DNA of 64,000 nt from Oasisia sp. SBJ-2009 (Eukaryota > Annelida > Polychaeta > Sabellida > Siboglinidae), in NCBI GenBank assembly GCA_964017155.1, contig OZ024862.1:26527933-26591932 (forward strand), read 5' to 3'. Made by a program: the position numbers and the translations under genes. This document shows, one piece after another, positions 60,000 through 64,000 of the stretch; position 1 is the first letter of the stretch, and the number at the start of each line of letters is the position of its first letter. Under the pieces are notes generated by a model. The model saw only the letters and a list, made by a program, of their open reading frames with translations. It was not told the DNA's origin and made no database searches.

Positions 60000-61905
60000 T
60001 TTCACAGTCCCGTAGGAATCGGATGCACAAAGTGAGATTGTGATTGATTTGACTTTATGTGGGTATGAACTAAACAAAACTCTTGGGTTACACATTTTTA
60101 GACACCTGTAAGGCCTAAAATCCAAGATGGCGTCCTTCAGTCATGGAAAATATAGAAAATGGCATATCTCTGGAACTACTTGACCAAGTTTAATAATGTT
60201 AGACTGTTGTATGGTTTTCAAGCATGTCTGATAATCTGGAATATGTTTAAGGTCGATAGTAGGTCAAGGTCACGCAGGAAGGTTAATGTAAAAGTAATTT
60301 TTGACTTATTTCAAATAGATTGGAGGTAAAAATCACGCAGTAAGGTCAAAACAAAGGGCAACATATTATGAAGAACATTCAATAGAATCAAATTATAACA
60401 ATTAGGTCATGTTACAATCTTTCTAATTACAGCATAACACTAGAATACAAACGTACAAACACCAAGGAGGCACATGTGTGTATTATACAGACGTTCAGAT
60501 TCAAGGTCAAAATCTGAATACAAATATGCAAGTAGAAGCAATTAACAATAATAAACTGCACTGCATGTCTAGTAACCTATTTAATGTTGTCCTAAAACGC
60601 AGACAACATATCGAATAAGATTACATTTGAGTGAAAATATTTTGTTATTAAAGGTTAGATTCTGTAAACATATATCTACAACAAATATATCATGGAGCAT
60701 GCCATGTTGAACACTTAGTGATTTAAACCAGTGTAAATAATCTTCTGATAGTGTCAGGTTGCTGCAATAAGAATTGTGGCAAAAGCTGTTATAGTAGTTG
60801 CTCCCCCAGAGCTGTATACTGATCAAACAAACTTCTCGATGGGCCGCACTTCTTTGGGAAGCTCACCGTCTACTAGCTCATGGCTTGTGTGCACCCCTTC
60901 GCCAAGGAGTTGGAAGGCAGAGACGGTGGGGTCATAATTGGGCAAGGATAGGTACGTGGTGATCAAACTCTTCTTTGAGATGCCAACAAATTTCCCTCCC
61001 CAATCTGCAACTGTGAAGTTATGGAAACCGGTCAGACTTTGACACTTCTCTCGCCCAATGACAGTCACACGCTCACAAATGTTGATCGATACTTGTCGCC
61101 TTTTCCAGTGAGGACATCGAGCTTGGTAAATGCACCAACACGTCCATGGGCCACAAGAACCATCAGCATGATCAGTACGTAAATATCAGGCGACAACACA
61201 TCTATGTCTCTGAGAGTGGAATCACCGATGGCATAAATTACTTGCAAAGGAATCATGATGTATGCCTCTTCATGATTATGAGTGGGCATCGACTCAGCCA
61301 AAGAGTAGGGTTGATTGGTACTGTGGTACATTTCACGACCACCACCTTTCTATTCGGTCCTTTGTATTCATCCAGTGTGGCATTACCACGAATGTTGGAG
61401 AGGAACGCCTTTGTCTTTGAGGCAGAGAGCAGCTCTTTGAGAATAATCTTAGCAATGTCCATCTCGTCACGGATTGCAAACCTCATCTCCTTTCCCTGTG
61501 CGCGCTTGGCCCTCGTATTATGTTTCAGTGATTGAGCGATGTCATAGCAGTCAAATATGATGCGCTCCTCATCGTACAATTTCACCATCCTTGTCATTCT
61601 CTTGACAAAGGCTTCCTTGAAATTGGTAATCTTCTTCATGCCTGGACTTTTTCGTACATTGAACTACAGCGTGAACTACAGTCATACTGTCAATGATGAT
61701 AACATGGTCATAAGGTTGAACTAAGCCATCACTGAGAATGTTGAGGAGCCCATCGTGTGTATCATATTGTGCTGGTGCCTGGACTGGTGTTTGTTTACGT
61801 GGTGCCTGGATGATTGCCTCGGTTGGTGTCTGTGTCTCAATCCGAATGGAATTTACATCCTCAACAGCATGTATGGTGGATGCTTTGTCTGTTGGAATGA
61901 AGAGT
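60000..61905 (-). pseudogene. Decayed repeat-family gene (HEEAxx / SPD / FHxFT type), copy 1
   Basis: Minus strand in shifting frames: GLLNILSDGLVQPYDHVIII (~61740), MTRMVKLYDEERIIFDCYDI (~61590), NHEEAYIMI (~61275), LSPDIYVLIMLM (~61180), LTGFHNFTVADWGGKFVGIS (~61010), then ELPKEVRPIEKF (~60840). These are the blocks of a multicopy invertebrate protein family (HEEADT..., SPDTDVLVLL, FHAFTGCDT) that usually ends in a cysteine-rich CXC motif. Here that 3' part is deleted between ~60800 and ~60760, and several acidic positions are lost (D to Y, CDT to ADW). A ~750-bp non-coding 3' region follows down to ~60005. The function of the family is not established; multicopy behaviour suggests it is mobile. 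Confidence 0.7.
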
Positions 61906-63140
61906 AATCCACCTGAGCTGCCCGGAGAAATGCGGGCCATCGAGAAGTTTGATCAGTATACAGCTCCCTGGGTGCAACGACCATACCAGCTTTGCGTTCG
62001 GAACTGTTCAGGTCCAGGAATCTGGAGGGCGAAAAGATTCCTACGATCAGAGCAACACTGATGCCCCATATCTTACGCACCAATTTTGTGGCTATCAGGG
62101 TCAAAAGCTATACAACACCTCACCCATGCTTACTACCCCTAGAGGAAAATGGATGGATGCTTGCCGGGGACGAGTATGCCCCAGTCCGGTGTCTCTACAC
62201 ACCAGCACCAGTTGCTGTCATGGAACTGATCAGAAGTGGTTGTAAGACATCTCGCAAGGGTCACTGTTCATGCAAGAAGAACAATCTCCCATGCAATGCT
62301 CCCTGCAAATGCCACTATTCTGATTGCAGCAACCTTCCTGACTACAGGATGATAGCAGATGAAGATGATGTATGACTGTTGAAGGAAGTGAACAAGGAAA
62401 ATACTATCAGAAGATTGTTTACAACTGGCTTAATTCAATAAGTGTTCAACATGGCATGTTCCATTATATATGCGTTGTAAATGTATGTTTAAAGAATCTT
62501 AGCTTTACATTTTTTTATTTTCGCCCAAATTTAATCTTATTCAATGTGTTGTCTGTGTATCCCTGTGGGTGTTTCAGGACAAAATTAAATAGGTTGCTTG
62601 ACATGCAGTGCAGCTCGTTATTGCTAATTGCTTCCATTTGCTTATTTATATTGAGATTTTGACCTTGAATCTGAACGTCTGTATATACATGCATGTGCCT
62701 CCTTGGTGTTTGTACATTTGTTTTCTAGTGTTATCCTGTAATTAGAAAAAATGTAATATGACCTAATTTTTATAATTTGATTCTATTGAATGTTCATCAT
62801 ACGTTGGCCTTACTGCATGACTTTGACCTCCAATCTTCTTGACATCAGTCAAAAACGACATTTACATTCATGCGTGACCTTGATCTACAAGCGACCTGAA
62901 ACATATTCCAGATTATCTGGCGTGTTTGAAAGCCCTACACTAGAGTCTAACATCATTGAAGTTGGTCAAGTAGTTCCAGAGATATGCTTTTTTCTATATT
63001 TTCCACGAGTGACGGCGGCCATCTTGGATTTTGGGCCTTACAAGTGTTTAACCCAAGATTTTTGTTTAGTTCATACACAAATAAAGTCAAATAAATCACT
63101 ATCTCACTTTGGACATCTGATTCCTACGGAAAGTACATCC
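61906..63140 (+). pseudogene. Same family, copy 2, inverted; retains the CXC motif
   Basis: The plus strand starts at ELPGEMRAIEKF (~61910), homologous to copy 1's ELPKEVRPIEKF, and after a frameshift continues NFVAIRVKSYTTPHPCLLPL, ENGWMLAGDEYAPVRCLYTP, then CKTSRKGHCSCKKNNLPCNA and PCKCHYSDC, with a stop at 62373-62375. This is a tesmin/TSO1-like cysteine-rich (CXC) array, likely metal- or DNA-binding by family analogy. Downstream, 62390-63135 mirrors 60005-60755 in inverted orientation (GTTCAACATGGCATG, CTGGAACTACTTGACCAA and CCAAGATGG blocks). 5' truncated, no intact frame. Confidence 0.72.
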
Positions 63141-63189
63141 CAGTTTACACTACAATATTAACGACATGTCTTCCCTACGATAGTTATCG

Positions 63190-63385
63190 TACTAACGCAG
63201 CGGCGCAGTGGGTAAAGCTTCGGGCTCTCGAATAAGAGAACTCGTTTATGGATCATGTGCCGCCGTGTTCAACATTGTGAAATGAGTAAATGGCTATAGA
63301 CAGTGGCGTATACTTATTTATGATTAGTCTTTTCGCATTAATTGGAGTATGGCTGAATGCTTCCCGGTGGATTTTCCCAGTATGG
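63190..63385 (+). mobile_element. SINE family 2, 3'-truncated copy
   Basis: Head GCGCAGTGGGTAAAGCTTCG and body ATGGCTATAGACAGTGGCG to GCATTAATTGGAGTATGGCT, co-linear with 33057-33260. The 3' end is missing. In the MAM-gene intron, 135 bp before the next exon. Confidence 0.72.
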
Positions 63386-63519
63386 ATTATAGCGCTGCTA
63401 TGCGTTTTAGCACAAACCTGTTTATCGCTTAGAAATTACACCAATATGATCAAAATAACTGATTTGTTAAAGGTTCCATTCCTATTGCCGGCTAGTACTG
63501 TTGTATAGTGTAATCCCAG

Positions 63520-63695
63520 GGTACCTATGGAAATGCAACTTCGAAACTTCTGACGGGTCTTCAACGATGTGCGATATGGAACAAGAGAGAAGAGCCGACA
63601 CATTCGACTGGACGCTGTGGCACGGGGACACGGGCCCAAAAGCCGCCTACAACGGCGAATACTACATCTACATGAGGGCGGCCTATAGGAGGACA
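63520..63695 (+). CDS. MAM gene, start of the second MAM domain
   Basis: Acceptor TAATCCCAG at 63511-63519, then a phase-1 start exactly like the first MAM exon. Reads KCNFETSDGSSTMCDMEQER, RADTFDWTLWHGDTGPKAAY, then NGEYYIYMRA: first two MAM cysteines, the FDW core and the Y-x-Y-x strand. It is closer to the MAM consensus than the first domain. The 3' border is uncertain: the position matching the first domain's AG|GC donor reads AG|ATGC, and the nearest GT is AAT|GTAGGG (63696). The rest of the gene lies beyond the window. Confidence 0.75.
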
Positions 63696-63696
63696 A

Positions 63697-63890
63697 GATG
63701 CAATGTAGGGTTACGTGGATAAGAACACAAATGCGACGACACACATACATATACGCATGCATATAAGCATTCACGCTCACGTGCTAACACAGACGAACAC
63801 AATAAACCGTTATATACAGTAATATGTAGGTCTTAATATGCTCGCACGGACAGACACACATACACACACATCAATACACATACACACATA

Positions 63891-63933
<43 letters not shown>

Positions 63934-64000
63934 GTGCACACAAGCACACAAATGCGGACACACATATACATACATATGTATACCCGCTTAAGTATAATGA
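63697..64000. other. Intronic simple repeats at the window end
   Basis: CACA/ACATAC-rich sequence with a (TA)n run at 63894-63930; no exon is seen. Confidence 0.5.

Noticed and set aside
61853..62104. Minus-strand frame across the junction of the inverted CXC copies
   Set aside because: It is antisense to the plus-strand copy and has no homology of its own.

Overview
This is a window of AT-rich, intron- and transposon-dense animal nuclear DNA. Spliced genes with GT-AG (and GC-AG) introns, MAM-domain exons, tRNA-derived SINEs, CR1/L2/RTE-type LINEs, hAT and TA-target transposons and long microsatellites point to an invertebrate metazoan. I cannot name the phylum from sequence alone. There are no operons, CRISPR arrays or stand-alone tRNA/rRNA genes.

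Genes. Three can be rebuilt exon by exon with matching splice phases, and a fourth in part. (1) METTL9 (protein-histidine methyltransferase), minus strand, six coding exons over 684-13461, 374 aa. (2) TP53INP (autophagy/stress nuclear protein), minus strand, two coding exons (20187-20325, 16534-17171), 258 aa. (3) A C19orf12-like glycine-zipper membrane protein, plus strand, two coding exons (32663-32822, 34259-34518), 139 aa. (4) The 5' part of a multi-MAM-domain extracellular gene, plus strand, exons from 57554 to beyond 63520, with a possible signal-peptide exon at 50455-50530. It runs out of the window. A tentative gene start lies at 47442-48012 on the minus strand.

Layout. 0.7-13.5 kb is METTL9; its introns hold a perfect 24-bp hairpin, a 343-bp MITE, a TTAA-flanked foldback element with a hAT element nested in it, twin 272-bp hAT MITEs, a TIR element and an old LINE. 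13.6-20.3 kb is TP53INP. 20.3-27.5 kb has no recognisable coding sequence. 27.5-30.9 kb is a LINE ending in ACAGAT repeats, a SINE and a MITE. 31.9-34.5 kb is a foldback plus the C19orf12-like gene. 35.5-43 kb is a retrotransposon graveyard (LINE pieces, an LTR element with RNase H/integrase, an RTE-like RT with a 558-codon open frame). 43.7-45.1, 50.7-52.7 and 53.6-57.5 kb are three TA-flanked DNA elements. The last contains a CR1 LINE, which itself contains an L2/Rex1-like LINE with a 290-bp pentanucleotide tail. 57.5-63.7 kb is the MAM gene, whose large intron carries an inverted pair of copies of a decayed element with a cysteine-rich CXC motif.

The genes are functionally unrelated neighbours. 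The shared theme is the repeated use of introns and gene flanks as landing sites for mobile DNA, with several target-site duplications still readable.
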